From contig JAZAYU010000079.1 of assembly GCA_038501625.1 (NCBI GenBank), positions 186,001 through 250,000 on the forward strand: 64,000 bases of DNA, in the 5' to 3' direction. The position numbers were made by a program, and so were the translations under genes. The DNA is from Corbicula japonica (taxonomy: Eukaryota > Mollusca > Bivalvia > Venerida > Cyrenidae). Positions 12,886 through 22,179 of this stretch are shown piece after piece (positions within the stretch are counted from its first letter, which is position 1; each line of letters begins with the position of its first letter). The notes below the pieces were generated by a model that made no database searches, was not told the DNA's origin, and worked only from the letters and a program-made list of their open reading frames with translations.

Positions 12886-15800
12886 TAGGGTTAGGGTTAG
12901 GTAAAAAGGTCCATAACTCGGCCAAAAATAATCCGATCAGAAATTCCTTCGGATATGCACATCTATGCTTGGTGACAAACACTCCTGTGAAGTTTCAATG
13001 AAATCCCTCAAGCGGTTTGGGAGAAGAAGCGAGGACAAGATTTTGCTTCAAAGGGCCATAACTCAGCCAAAAATAATCGGAGCAGAAATTCCTGACGATA
13101 TGCACAACTAGGCTTGGTGACAAACATTCCTGTGAAGTTTCAAAGAAATCCCTCAAGCGGTTTCAGAGGAGAAGCGAGGACAAGATTATTTCGGACGGAC
13201 GGACGGAAGGACGGACGGACGGAAGGACAGACGGTCCGATTACTATATGCCTCCCTTCGGGGGCATAAAAAAGGATGTGCTTGCTGATCTGGACCTAAAC
13301 TGTATGTCCATGCAATAAAGGTGTATCTATGGAGGAAAGGGTTAATGTTGAAATCAGTTTTCCATAACCCATCAATCAATATTAACCTTAGATGTGAAGT
13401 ATATCAGCATAGAATCATGCAAAGAGAATAGCTAAATTGCACTATATTACAGGTTTCCAGCCAAAATTAATGCAAAGAGCATGCCTTTCCGACATATGAA
13501 AGGTTTTCAGTCAAACCTCATACCCATATCCTTGTAAAATTTATTTTCATGATTATATGGTTAGGCAAATGGTGGTGGCAACTGATGTTAATACCCATCA
13601 GATGATCATGATCCATTTATTTGGTTGTTGTTGTTGTTGTTTTTTTCTTAAAAATGAACAATATCAAGCCCCCAAGAAATTGTCTTGCGTTCAGAAAAAA
13701 ACATAAACATAGTATGTTAATATATATATATATACATTTGTAATTTATTTTGCAAAAATAAGCAAAAATGATTTTAGTGTACTCTGGTAAAAAAAAATGT
13801 CTGTAGGATTGTTTGTTTGTAATTGACTAACTATTGTTTCTTTCTCTGTAGATTTTTCCCGATAGGCCTGGATGTTGCAAGAATTCCACAGAAAGATCTT
13901 GTTATTGGAGGATACCAGATTCCAGCTGGGGTAAGATATGTCAAACCGATTATGATATGCTTATATTAAGCCAACTTGCAAATTGCTGCATAAAATTCTT
14001 TATTGCAAGTTTCATTTTTTGTTTTGCATAAAAAATCATCTGCCCTAAGTTTATTGCTAAAAAAACACTGTTCAAGTGTAAACAGTGGTTTAAAGTGTGA
14101 TGTAGGGTGCACTTAATGTTTGCCTTAAGTTGCTGCAAAGTAGTGTTTTTATCATTCACTCCATTGTCAGTGTGGCTGTTAACCCCTTACTCCAAAGATA
14201 TGGCTTTTATTGCATGTGTGAACAGTGTAGATCCTGATCAGCCGGCACATCCATGCCTTCTGATCAGGATCTACTAGTAAACTGTTTGCTGTTAGATTCA
14301 TTAGGCTACATCTGACCAAGAGGTGAATATTGTGTATTCAGATCATATGACACAGAAGTGACAGCTGATCTGAATCAAAACTGGTCACCCGTGTGATAAA
14401 AGGAGTACGTATGGAGGAAAGGGTTAAAAAGCTAAAACTATTATGAAAACTCAGTTTAGAATATATTTTGAGAAATTCAAAAATAACTAATAAATTGCAA
14501 TTTTTCACTTAAGCTCAGATAATATGTTGATAAAGTAATCCTGCACCATGTTAATTACTTTTCTAATTATATGCATTTTTTGTAAATATAGTTCCTCAAT
14601 AATGCCAGGATTCCAGTGCTTAAATGTAGCTTAATATAATATATAGACAAGAATGTGTAATCTACATTTTCTTCATGCTGATGAAATTAAATCTTTCTTA
14701 GCATGGCGGATTATCTGTTACTAGTGTGACTCGCTAGATAAAATGCTATTGCCAGTTTGTTTGTTATTTTGCAGACACATGTAGAGCTCAATAATTTTGT
14801 GATGTTCAAAGACCCGCAGTATTTTGAGGATCCTGAAGAATATAAACCAGAGCGATGGCTTCGAGATGGGTCAGCACAAAACATTCATTCATTTATCCTC
14901 ACACCATTTGGACATGGTCCTAGAATGTGCGCAGGTATGCTTTTTAGAATTAATGATAAACTACTTTATCATTGCCTAATTTGATATTTCAGTTATTACA
15001 CATGTAGATGCTACTTACAGCCATTTGATTCTTGTGATTCCATCAGGGTAGGATTTAAGGTATGGTTACATGTTGTTTTTCTCAACACACTGGTAGTGTA
15101 GTGCCATTTCATCTTAACCCGTTACTCCATATATACAACCTTTACTCCATATATATATATATATACATTTTTATGCATGTGCGACCAGTGTAGATCCAAA
15201 ACAGCTTACACATATATGTTGTCTGATCTGGAGTAAAGGGTTAATATTTTGTGTAGACTTTTAAAAAGGTGGTGATATGAGAACTGACAAAGTTGGTGAT
15301 ATGAGAACTGACAAAGTTGGTGATATTAGAACTGACAAAGTTGGTGATATGAGAACTGACAAAGTTGGTGATATGAGAACTGACAAAGTTGGTGATATGA
15401 GAACTGACAAAGTTGGTGATATGAGAACTGACAAAGTTGTTGATATGTGAACTGACAAAGTTGGTGATATGAGAACTGACAAAGTTGGTGATATGAGAAC
15501 TGACAAAATTGTTGATATGTGAACTGACAAAATTAGTAATATGAGAACTGACAAAGTTAGTGATATGAGAACTGACAAAGTTGGTGATATGAGAACTGAC
15601 AAAGTTGTTGATATAAGAACTGACAAAGTTGGTGATATGAGAACTGACAAAGTTGTTGATATGAGAACTGACAAAGTTGTTGATATGAGAACTGACAAAG
15701 TTTGTGATATTAGAACTGACACAGTTGTTGATATGAGAACTGACAAATTTGGTGATATGAGAACTGACAAAGCTGGTGATATGAGAACTGACAAAGTTGG

Positions 15801-16370
15801 TGATATGAGAACTGACATAGTTGGTGATATGAGAACTGACAAAGTTAGTGATATGAGAACTGACAAAGTTAGTTATGTGAATACTGACAATTTAATGACA
15901 TGAGTAATGAAAAAATTAGTAACTCAAGTACTGCAAAAGTTGGTAACATGTGTGTGGATATGCACACAATTACCAACTTATTTAGTGATCTTAGTTCTGA
16001 CAAAGTAAAGGACTTGAGTCCTTAAAAGGTTTGTGACGTGTACTGACGAGTACTAATAGAGTTAGTGACATCATTTCTGATAAAGTAAGTGACTGGAGTA
16101 CTGACAAAGTTAGTGACATGCTTTTATTGTCAGATGTACAAACTTTTTGATATTCGAACAAACATTATATACTATCACTTGATATAACGCAATTCACCTA
16201 TATATTTATGTATTTCAGGTCGTAGGTTTGCAGAGCAGGAAATGTATGTTGTGATAATGAAACTGTTACAGAACTTCCGACTTACCTGGTCACACAGGGA
16301 TTTAGGACAGAAGTATCAGATTCTTATGGTGCCAGATGCCCCTCTTGATGTGACATTCCATGATAGATGA
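4402..16370 (+). CDS. mitochondrial-clan cytochrome P450 (CYP44/CYP10-like), 9 exons, 510 aa
   Basis: Predicted haem-thiolate monooxygenase of the mitochondrial clan; such enzymes act in the inner mitochondrial membrane with adrenodoxin. The substrate cannot be inferred. Exons: 4402-4576, 5346-5583, 7686-7876, 8720-8915, 9510-9684, 10758-10924, 13852-13930, 14775-14934, 16219-16370. All junctions are GT/AG, phases agree, and the sum is 1533 nt. Residues 1-31 are basic and hydroxyl-rich like a mitochondrial presequence. Motifs: PGP at 42-44, WYRLR (helix C) at 143-147, I-helix DGLSTT at 321-326, ETFR (ExxR) at 378-381, PERW at 432-435, and [10 protein letters not shown] at 452-461 with haem ligand Cys459. 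The I-helix has Ser where the usual acid stands. Start: ATG 4402 or 4408; an in-frame ATG at 4345 lies inside a MITE and is less likely. Length is normal for the clan. Subfamily naming is tentative, from general resemblance only. Confidence 0.9.
5088..5330. repeat. dispersed ~210-bp quasi-palindromic element (copy in P450 intron 1)
   Basis: This family recurs at least a dozen times in the window. A full copy starts 'ttaaccctttnctcc', runs through 'gtgnnaccagtgtagatccagatcagc' and 'catctgatcagg', then mirrors itself and ends '...ggaaagggttaa'. The two halves are related in inverted orientation, as in a fold-back MITE or short palindromic repeat. This copy is diverged. The best-preserved copy is at 30620-30858. 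Confidence 0.6.
5742..5890. repeat. dispersed quasi-palindromic element, diverged copy (P450 intron 2)
   Basis: Contains the 'tagatccagatc', 'catctgaccagg' and 'ggatgtgcc' blocks and a closing 'aaaagttgtatctatg' block of the family. The left end is degraded. Confidence 0.5.
6428..7434. mobile_element. non-autonomous DNA transposon, CAC/GTG ends, 5-bp target duplication (Transib-like)
   Basis: Lies in P450 intron 2. The outer ends are CACGGTGCC and GGGCACCGTG, flanked by the direct repeat GTGTT (6423-6427 and 7435-7439). The inverted repeats extend about 170 bp inward and share the blocks 'atcggctgtttctttgcg' and 'gttattagcaaagaat' (inverted) with some gaps. CAC ends plus a 5-bp duplication are Transib features, but the TIR is not the standard heptamer, so the class is tentative. 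The interior has no transposase. Confidence 0.7.
8977..9185. repeat. dispersed quasi-palindromic element (P450 intron 4)
   Basis: Carries 'ttaaccctttatatacac', 'cagtgtaggtgcagatcagctggcacat', 'gattcattagg' and the mirrored 'ctggctgatcttgatctgcactg' blocks. A GTTT microsatellite sits near 9045. Confidence 0.6.
9310..9425. repeat. dispersed quasi-palindromic element, half copy (P450 intron 4)
   Basis: One half of the family is present ('gaacagtgtagacc', 'gtccttgctgatctggatcaacactg'). The other half is missing. Confidence 0.45.
9705..10226. mobile_element. hAT-like non-autonomous element with 5-bp target duplication (P450 intron 5)
   Basis: Begins CAGGGTTCT and ends AGAACCCTA (last base diverged). 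It is flanked by the direct repeat ATACT (9700-9704 and 10227-10231). About 522 bp, no coding capacity. The same CAGGG/5-bp pattern occurs at 4016, 39029 and 40233. Confidence 0.65.
10505..10650. repeat. dispersed quasi-palindromic element, partial (P450 intron 5)
   Basis: Shows 'ttaacccttcactcc', 'gatccagatttgtgcc', 'aactgatcaggatctgcactg' and 'gattcattagg'. The right half is lost. Confidence 0.5.
11005..11118. mobile_element. fold-back MITE, degraded copy (P450 intron 6)
   Basis: Starts 'gggtccaagatcataaaactg' and ends 'cagttttatgatcttgggccc' as inverted ends, with 'tctcaaatctcaagcatctg' between them. Much of the right arm is missing compared with the copies at 16441 and 21682. It lies 80 bp after exon 6. 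Confidence 0.7.
12691..12726 (+). repeat. interstitial TTAGGG tract inside the element
   Basis: Six near-perfect copies of TTAGGG, one with an extra T, directly before 'taaaaaggcccataactcag'. The same junction recurs at 12853-12902. Confidence 0.9.
12853..12902 (+). repeat. second interstitial TTAGGG tract
   Basis: About eight copies of TTAGGG with two TTTAGGG variants, again followed by 'taaaaaggtccataactcgg'. Its position within the module matches the first tract, so it travelled with the repeat unit. Confidence 0.9.
14179..14428. repeat. dispersed quasi-palindromic element, full copy (P450 intron 7)
   Basis: Runs from 'ttaaccccttactcc' through 'gtgtagatcctgatcagccggcacat', 'tctgatcaggatct' and 'gattcattagg' to the mirrored half and 'ggaggaaagggtta'. 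Confidence 0.65.
15115..15243. repeat. dispersed quasi-palindromic element, left half with AT microsatellite (P450 intron 8)
   Basis: Shows 'ttaacccgttactcc', a TA run (15146-15165), 'catgtgcgaccagtgtagatcc' and a short closing 'ggagtaaagggttaa'. Confidence 0.55.
15270..15900 (+). repeat. 24-bp minisatellite, about 26 copies (P450 intron 8)
   Basis: The unit is 'gatatgagaactgacaaagt' plus 'tggt', with scattered single-base variants. A looser fringe with 'actgacaaagtt' continues to about 16120. The unit length is a multiple of three, so open frames appear on both strands (DMRTDKVG on +, SVLISPTL on -). It lies wholly within an intron, between exons 8 and 9, and is not taken as coding. Confidence 0.9.
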
Positions 16371-16440
16371 AGTCAGCCATGCCTTAATGGATTGTTTTAG
16401 TGCAATCTGTTTTTGTTCTTTTTAATCTGCTTATATTCAT

Positions 16441-16584
16441 GGCCAAAAATAAAAAACTGAGATTGGAGACCAGTCTCAAATCTCAAGCATCTGATGATTG
16501 AAATGGCGACCAGTCGCCATTTCAATCATCAGATGCTTGAGATTTGAGACTGGTCTCCAATCTCAGTTTTATGATCTTGGGCCC
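16441..16584. mobile_element. fold-back MITE, near-perfect hairpin
   Basis: The two arms are almost perfect inverted copies centred near 16511, with 'ggagaccagtctcaaatctc' in one and its complement in the other. The right end is 'ttatgatcttgggccc'; the left end is diverged ('ggccaaaaataaaa'). Same family as 11005 and 21682. It lies in the 3' flank or UTR of the P450 gene. Confidence 0.85.
16448..16453 (+). promoter_or_regulatory. candidate polyadenylation signal of the P450 gene
   Basis: AATAAA lies 78 bp after the P450 stop codon. It falls in the diverged left end of the fold-back MITE at 16441-16584, where other copies read 'agatcataaaa'. Confidence 0.5.
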
Positions 16585-17088
16585 TATTTGAAACCCCTAG
16601 ATAGCTTCCATAAGCAAGTTTTGTCAATCATCGAAAACCTGGAAGTTAATATTTCATGCAGGGAGATTTATCTAAATAGGGATTTGAAACTTATGCTGAA
16701 TGGTTAATTCTTTGTGGAATATCAAATTTCAATAGGAAAACATGGTACTTTATACTGCTCAAAAGAAATTAGCTCAGTAAAATCATCAATAAGGGCCACA
16801 TACAGTGATTTTATTTACAGATGGTCTTTGTTTATGATGTTTAAAATCAATTTTTTTTAATTGCATAGGGCATCTATAAAGATGTTAGGCCTTTTATGCA
16901 GGTCTGGTGTATTTTGCCTTATGTTCAGAGAAACCAGCTGTGTTCAGCAATGCGTGAGTAGATTGAAATATGTTGTGATCATGTAGCTGGAATTACAAGT
17001 TACCATGTGATTGATTGTGATTGAAAACATGAGATTTATATTTACTGCCTTTAATGGTATAATTAGTCTTACCAATATTGATACACAA
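16585..17088. other. intergenic, nothing recognised
   Basis: AT-rich sequence with no ORF of note, no splice-supported exon and no repeat I can name. Confidence 0.4.
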
Positions 17089-19128
17089 TATTATTGTGTC
17101 ACCTGCGGTAGCAGGTAGACACATAGGGATCCTATTGTCCGTCGGCGTCGTCGTCGTCGGCGTCGTCGTCCGGTAGTCCCCAAGCTTTAACATGAAACTT
17201 AATGTGGCCTATAACTTTGAAAGTACTTGTCCTATTCACTTCATACTTGGAATATATCATCAGCATGAACACAGCGATCCGTGACAACAAGAACGATAAC
17301 TCCGCTTTCACTATTTTATGAGTTATGCCCCTTTCAAATGCAACTTTAACATGAAACTCAATGTGACCTATTACTTTGAAAGTACTTGTCCTATTCACTT
17401 CATACTTGGAATATATCATCAGCATGAACACAGCGATTCGTGACAACAAGAACGATAACTCCTCTTTCACTATTTTATGAGTTATGCCCCTTTCAAATGC
17501 AACTTTAACATGAAACTTAATGTGACCTATTACTTTGAAAGTACTTGTCCTATTCACTTCATACTTGGAATATATCATCAGCATGAACACATCGATCCGT
17601 GACAACAAGAACGATAACTCCTCTGTCACTATTTTATGAGTTATACCCCTTTCAAATGCAACTTTAACATGAAACTTAATGTGGCCTATAACTTTAAAAC
17701 TACCTGTCCTATTCGCTTTATTCTTGGAATATATCATCAGCATGAACACAGCGATCCGTGACAACAAGAACGATAGCTCCTCTATCACTATTTTATGAGT
17801 TATGCCCCTTTCAAATGAAACTTTAACATGAAACTTAATGTGACCTATAACTTTGAAAGTACTTGTCCTATTCACTTCAGACTTGGAATATATCATCAGC
17901 ATGAACACAGCGATTCGTGACAACAAGAACGATAGCTCCTCTATCAATATTTTATGAGTTATGCCCCTTTCAAATGCAACTTTAACATGAAACTTAATGT
18001 TGCCTATAACTTTGAAAGTTCTTGTCCTATTCACTTCATACTTGGAATATATCATCAGCATGAACAAAGCAATCAGTGACAACAAAACAATAACTACTCT
18101 CACTATTTTATGAGTTATGCCCCTTTCAAATGTAATTTTATCATGAAACTTAATGTCGTCTATAACTTTGAAAGAACTTGTCCTATTCACTTCATACTTA
18201 AAATATATCATCAGCATAAACAACCCCATCTGTGCCAACAAGAATGATAACTCCAGTTCCAATATGTTTTGAGTTATGCCCCTTTCAAGTACCACTTTAA
18301 CATGAAACTTAATGTTGCCTATAACTGTGAAAGAACCTATCCTTTTCACTTTAACCATCTGTGACGACAAGAATGATAACTCCAGTTTCAATATTTTTTA
18401 AGTTATGCCCCTTTCCAATGCAACTTTAACCTGAAACTTAATGTTGCCTATAACTTTGAAAGTACTTGTCCTATTCACTTCATACTTGGAATATATCATC
18501 AGCATGAACAATGCCATCTGTGATGACAAGAATGATAACTCCAGTTTCAATATTTTTTTAGTTATGCCCCTTTCCACTGCAACTTTTACCTGAAACTTAA
18601 TGTTGCCTATAACTTTGAAAGTACTTGTCTTATTCACTTCATTCTTGGAATATATCATCAGCATGAACAATGCCATCTATGACAACAAGAATGATAACTC
18701 CAGTTTCAATATTTTTTGAGTTATGCCCCTTTCCAATGCAACTTTAACCTGAAACTTAATGTTGCCTATAACTTTGAAAGTACTTGTCCTATTCACTTCA
18801 TACTTAGAATATATCATCAGTATGAAGAATGCCATCTGTGACGACAAGAGTTGTGCGCTACTTATTTTTGTGCAACACAGCTTTATCCGTAATCACAGTT
18901 CGGTGATTGCAGAAAGTCTGCATTTACAAACCAATTTTTGAATATGATAACTCAGGTTTCAGTTATTCCCCTTTAAATGCATTTTAGATGACACATGTGT
19001 TCAGTGATGTAGTATTGAAATCAACTTAAATAAAATTTTTTTATTATATATGATTAAACATAGGCCCACGTTTCAACTATTTCCATGCAGGCGACACATG
19101 TGTTCCGCGGAACACAACATTCTAGTTT
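17089..19128 (-). mobile_element. hairpin-ended element with ~10 copies of a 159-bp repeat
   Basis: The array (about 17187-18840) consists of a 159-bp unit containing 'gttatgcccctttc', 'gaaacttaatg' and 'tatatcatcagcatgaac'. The left flank has the hairpin 'acctgcggtagcaggt' and a CGTCG-rich run (17137-17170). The right flank has the perfect palindrome 'gtgttccgcggaacac' (about 19091-19106). On the - strand the unit reads 'aaggggcataact...', matching the core of the 32790 element, so this copy is probably inverted relative to it. Because 159 is a multiple of three, a 419-codon open frame (17132-18391, -) arises. I treat that as a by-product. Confidence 0.7.
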
Positions 19129-19279
19129 TAATAATTATGTTATAATGAAAGTAATTAAAGTGGATTTATTTAAATTATATTTTATGTTTCTTTTTTGTCC
19201 TACATTTCTAATAATATGGTAGTGAACTGTTTGGGTAAATTTTTCATTCAGATGAACTGCTGATGTCACTGCTCAATTT

Positions 19280-19775
19280 TTAGCTCGACTAAATAACAGG
19301 GGAGCTGTCCTATTCACCAGAGTGTTGGCCCTAAACACACACGCTCTATATATGCACTTGGGTCCATATCTTAAAAACTACTCGAGTTATCATTTTGAAA
19401 CTTGGAATAGATATGTACTATCAAAATCTATATCATTACCAACAAGACCCATAACTCAGCTACAAATACTTATAAAGGTCTTTTTCATTTAAAGTTTGTG
19501 TTGATGAAAATATGCAATTGGTCCATAACTTGGAAACTACTCGAGATATTATATTACATTGAAACTTTGAATAAACATTCGCATCATTCTGAACAAGACC
19601 CATAACTCTACCTGGAATATTTTTCAAGTAAAGCCCCAATTTTGCACTTAGATTTTGCATTAACCAAAAAATGCACTTGGCAAAAAACTTTGAATCTACT
19701 TGAAATATATACTTGAAACTTGGAATATATATCGACTATCATAATCTTCACAAGAACTATCAAGACATAAATGTC
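19280..19775 (-). mobile_element. truncated array element related to the one at 32790
   Basis: Begins 'ttagctcgactaaataacaggggagctgtcctattcacc', which matches the reverse complement of the 34560-34617 end ('...ctattcttcgaatagtcgagctaa'). About three diverged core units follow, with 'acccataactc' and 'ttgaaacttggaat'. The far end is missing. Confidence 0.6.
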
Positions 19776-21200
19776 CTCAATCATTGGTTATAATATTAAA
19801 ACCAGATGAGTGATATTGGAAGCAATACCGGTATCTTACCAATTGAACAAGTGTTGTTTTTTATCTGTTTTGTCTTTAATAAAATATAAGTATTGAGATT
19901 CTTAGTGCATAGTTGGTGCACCCTAGAACCTGGTTTAAGCCCCCCAGTGCCAGTGTTGAACCTCCACAACAATATGATGATCTTGACCATTGCTTATTGG
20001 CATCAAGTTTGATAAAAAACTGAAAACAATACTCCTTTTTTATTGCTTTAAACTCGAGTCTATTGTACTTCATTACTAACTTTACTATTCCATCTTGTTG
20101 CTTTACTGTTCCATCATGCACTTTTCCTGTGTAAGTCAATAAATATCAATCTGTAAACTCTGAACTGAAAATTTAAGGCAACTGTATATTGAATTAGGGA
20201 GGAGACATATGTAGGACATACCCAAAGTCTTGGTGCAAAACTGTGTAATATCCTATATAATTATTTCTAAGATAGTCCTATTTTACATAAATCCTCAATA
20301 AATAGTAGTTTTGCATGGTCCTGTCCAAAATGGTAAGAACTTCATTAAAAGCTTAGTCCTTAACACAACCTAAATACAGTCACAAGTTATATCAGTTTTG
20401 TGTCTTTTTCTACTTCTCAATAAACAAGTGAAGTGTGCACAGGAATAGCTTCCCCACAAGAGATAGTTTTTGTTAGGAAACAATAAACACAACTCTTTTT
20501 CTACCTATTTATTTTATTTTTTTCTAAACATTTTTCTGCAGAAGCTAACATCAACAGGCAAATCTATCACAGAACATAAATAAAGCTTCAAGTCATAAAA
20601 CAAACCATTAACTGGTATAAATAATTAAATAGTAAGCATCAATAACAGAACTTTTTCATGTTTCAAAGGCCAGGGTATGTCAGCATTTTACCATACTTCA
20701 TTCTACAATACTGCATTGGTCATCAGAACTATTATTTTAGCTACCTACACTCAATAGCCTTTGATAAATGCTGTATTTAAAGTCTGATCCTTCACAAGCA
20801 GCACAAAAAGCAACAATCTTCTAATAAAGATTAACTAGTATAAAAATATTAAAATTGAAACATTTTAGCAGAAAATATGACTTGTAAATTTATAAAACTG
20901 GGAGGTGTTTTGTAGTTTTAAGCAATACAAATAGAAGCAATTACAAAGATAATTGCTCTCCTTTTCACTTTCATTTCTTTTTAAAAACTGTGTAAATTAC
21001 TGTTTCAACCAGAAGTGACTTAAATTACAAAATGTATTCCTAATTTGGTTCCAGAAACCTTTGAATCCAGAACAGTACATGTACTGAATAGATAGCAAGC
21101 TGGATAATGATGTAGTAATTGCATTACAGAATAGGATAAACTATAAACTTATTTACAATATAGATGAAATTATGAATTTATTATCTGCCTTACATTTTAT
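19776..21200. other. AT-rich intergenic stretch
   Basis: No gene, RNA or clear repeat family was recognised. The short ORFs near 19800-20140 (-) lack domains. Confidence 0.4.
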
Positions 21201-21504
21201 AAAAATAATTTATGTACAGTTGTTACTGGAATCCATTGTACATTGTGCTTTGTATGCATTTTTTTCTACCAATGACTTTTGAATCTATAAGATCCTGTAC
21301 TTATTACATAAATTTAATGTATTTCCTATTTTTATCAACATTATATTATTTTTGGCGAAAGGAATCCTGTGATTTTATATATGTTTCCTTTATTTTAATT
21401 TTTTTATTATTGCTTGTGCCAAATAATGTGCAACTTCTTTTTGCGCCAAAGTTGACGTCGTTTATATTGCCATGTGACGTCTTTTTTACGCCAAATGGTG
21501 ACGT

Positions 21505-21520
21505 TTGTTTAGTATATAAA
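21505..21520 (+). promoter_or_regulatory. possible TATA box upstream of the hammerhead-like motif
   Basis: 'agtatataaaataac' lies about 60 bp before the hammerhead-like motif. Repeated 'gccaaa' and 'gacgt' words precede it (21420-21505). This could be a retroelement promoter. Weak evidence. Confidence 0.25.
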
Positions 21521-21570
21521 ATAACATCATTTTTTATGCCAAAATAAGACGTTTGTAAGAGATGTTGATA

Positions 21571-21627
21571 CAATAACATTCACCTGAAGAAGAGTCAAAT
21601 AAACTCGAAACGCGTAGTGAAATATTG
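21571..21627 (+). ncRNA. type I hammerhead-ribozyme-like motif
   Basis: All elements of a type I hammerhead occur in order. Helix I 5' strand: CAATA (21571-21575), a 3-nt bulge, TTCAC (21579-21583). Core CUGAAGA: 21584-21590. Helix II: GAGT (21592-21595) with ACTC (21603-21606). Core GAAA: 21607-21610. Very short helix III: self-complementary ACGCGT (21610-21615). Cleavage-site A: 21616. Helix I 3' strand: GTGAA (21617-21621) and TATTG (21623-21627). One extra A (21591) sits between the core and helix II, a departure from the canonical form. Short helix III hammerheads are known from Penelope-like elements, newt satellite DNA and retrozymes. Activity is unproven. Confidence 0.5.
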
Positions 21628-21681
21628 GAGTTTGTCTTCCTTTATTTGTTTATATTATGATAAACTATAAGACAGATATGT

Positions 21682-21825
21682 GCCCAAGGTTATAAAACTG
21701 AGCATGGAAACCAGTCTCAAATCTCAAGCATCTGATTGGCTGATATGGCGACTTGTCGCCATTTCAGCCAATCAGATGCTTGAGATTTGAAACTGGTTTC
21801 CAATCTCAATTTTATAACCTTGGGC
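21682..21825. mobile_element. fold-back MITE, full copy
   Basis: Ends are 'gcccaaggttataaaactg' and the inverted 'ttttataaccttgggc'. The arms share 'gtctcaaatctcaagcatct' and meet at 'ggcgacttgtcgcc' near 21750. Third member of the family at 11005 and 16441. Confidence 0.85.
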
Positions 21826-21877
21826 AATTGATAGAACACATCCACTCAACATTTAATTCCTTACTTTATAAATAGTG

Positions 21878-21883
21878 TTTATT
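21878..21883 (-). promoter_or_regulatory. candidate polyadenylation signal of the Fic gene
   Basis: TTTATT on the + strand reads AATAAA on the - strand, about 300 bp after the Fic stop codon. Other A/T hexamers exist nearby, so the choice is uncertain. Confidence 0.35.
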
Positions 21884-22179
21884 TAACTTCCATTACAGAA
21901 CACTTAGTACTGGTACTAAACTGTAATCAACCATGAGCAAATCAGATGTTCTTTTTAGATCAAACTGAGTCTGGATTTCTTGTACACAGAAAGGACTGGT
22001 ATAACATCCTACATGTAAGTCAAATCAGTTGAAAACAAGTCAAAATGATGCTGGATTTCTCTAACACAATGGAGATCTACTGCTAACGAATTTCTCATAT
22101 AAAGTTCATGGTTTTACTCATTTGCGATCGAGATCACACAGTAGATGGATTTCAAATACAAACAGTTCTTACATGATAA

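Larger units (their letters stand above)
11413..13271 (+). mobile_element. hairpin-ended element with 145-bp array and TTAGGG blocks (P450 intron 6)
   Basis: Starts 'aacaagagctgtcactgg', soon followed by 'catatgcccccgaaatg', and ends with the hairpin 'tatgcctcccttcgggggca' and an A-run. About 11650-12670 holds roughly seven copies of a ~145-bp unit ('aacaagaaaattct...tgacctag...ccaagtttcatgac'). A second module with 'gggccataactcagcc' repeats about three times from 12726. A GGAC-rich stretch (13193-13235) precedes the end. The layout recalls the array-bearing, hairpin-ended non-autonomous elements known from bivalves. No protein is encoded. Confidence 0.75.
11285..13349. repeat. dispersed quasi-palindromic element split by a later insertion
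   Basis: The left half (11285-11412) runs from 'ttaacccttttcc' to 'ggtcagaaacaacctaatg'. The right half (13272-13349) resumes at 'ggatgtgcttgctgatctgg' and ends 'ggaaagggttaa'. Between them sits the array element at 11413-13271, so the palindromic element was there first. Confidence 0.75.

Noticed and set aside
15261..15903. 201- and 120-codon frames on opposite strands.
   Set aside because: Both come from the 24-bp minisatellite inside P450 intron 8.
17132..18391. A 419-codon open frame on the - strand with seven 53-residue repeats and hydrophobic patches (looks like a repeat membrane protein).
   Set aside because: It is a by-product of a 159-bp (3 x 53) tandem array in a mobile element. 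Sister units nearby are out of frame or interrupted, and there is no start context or splice support.
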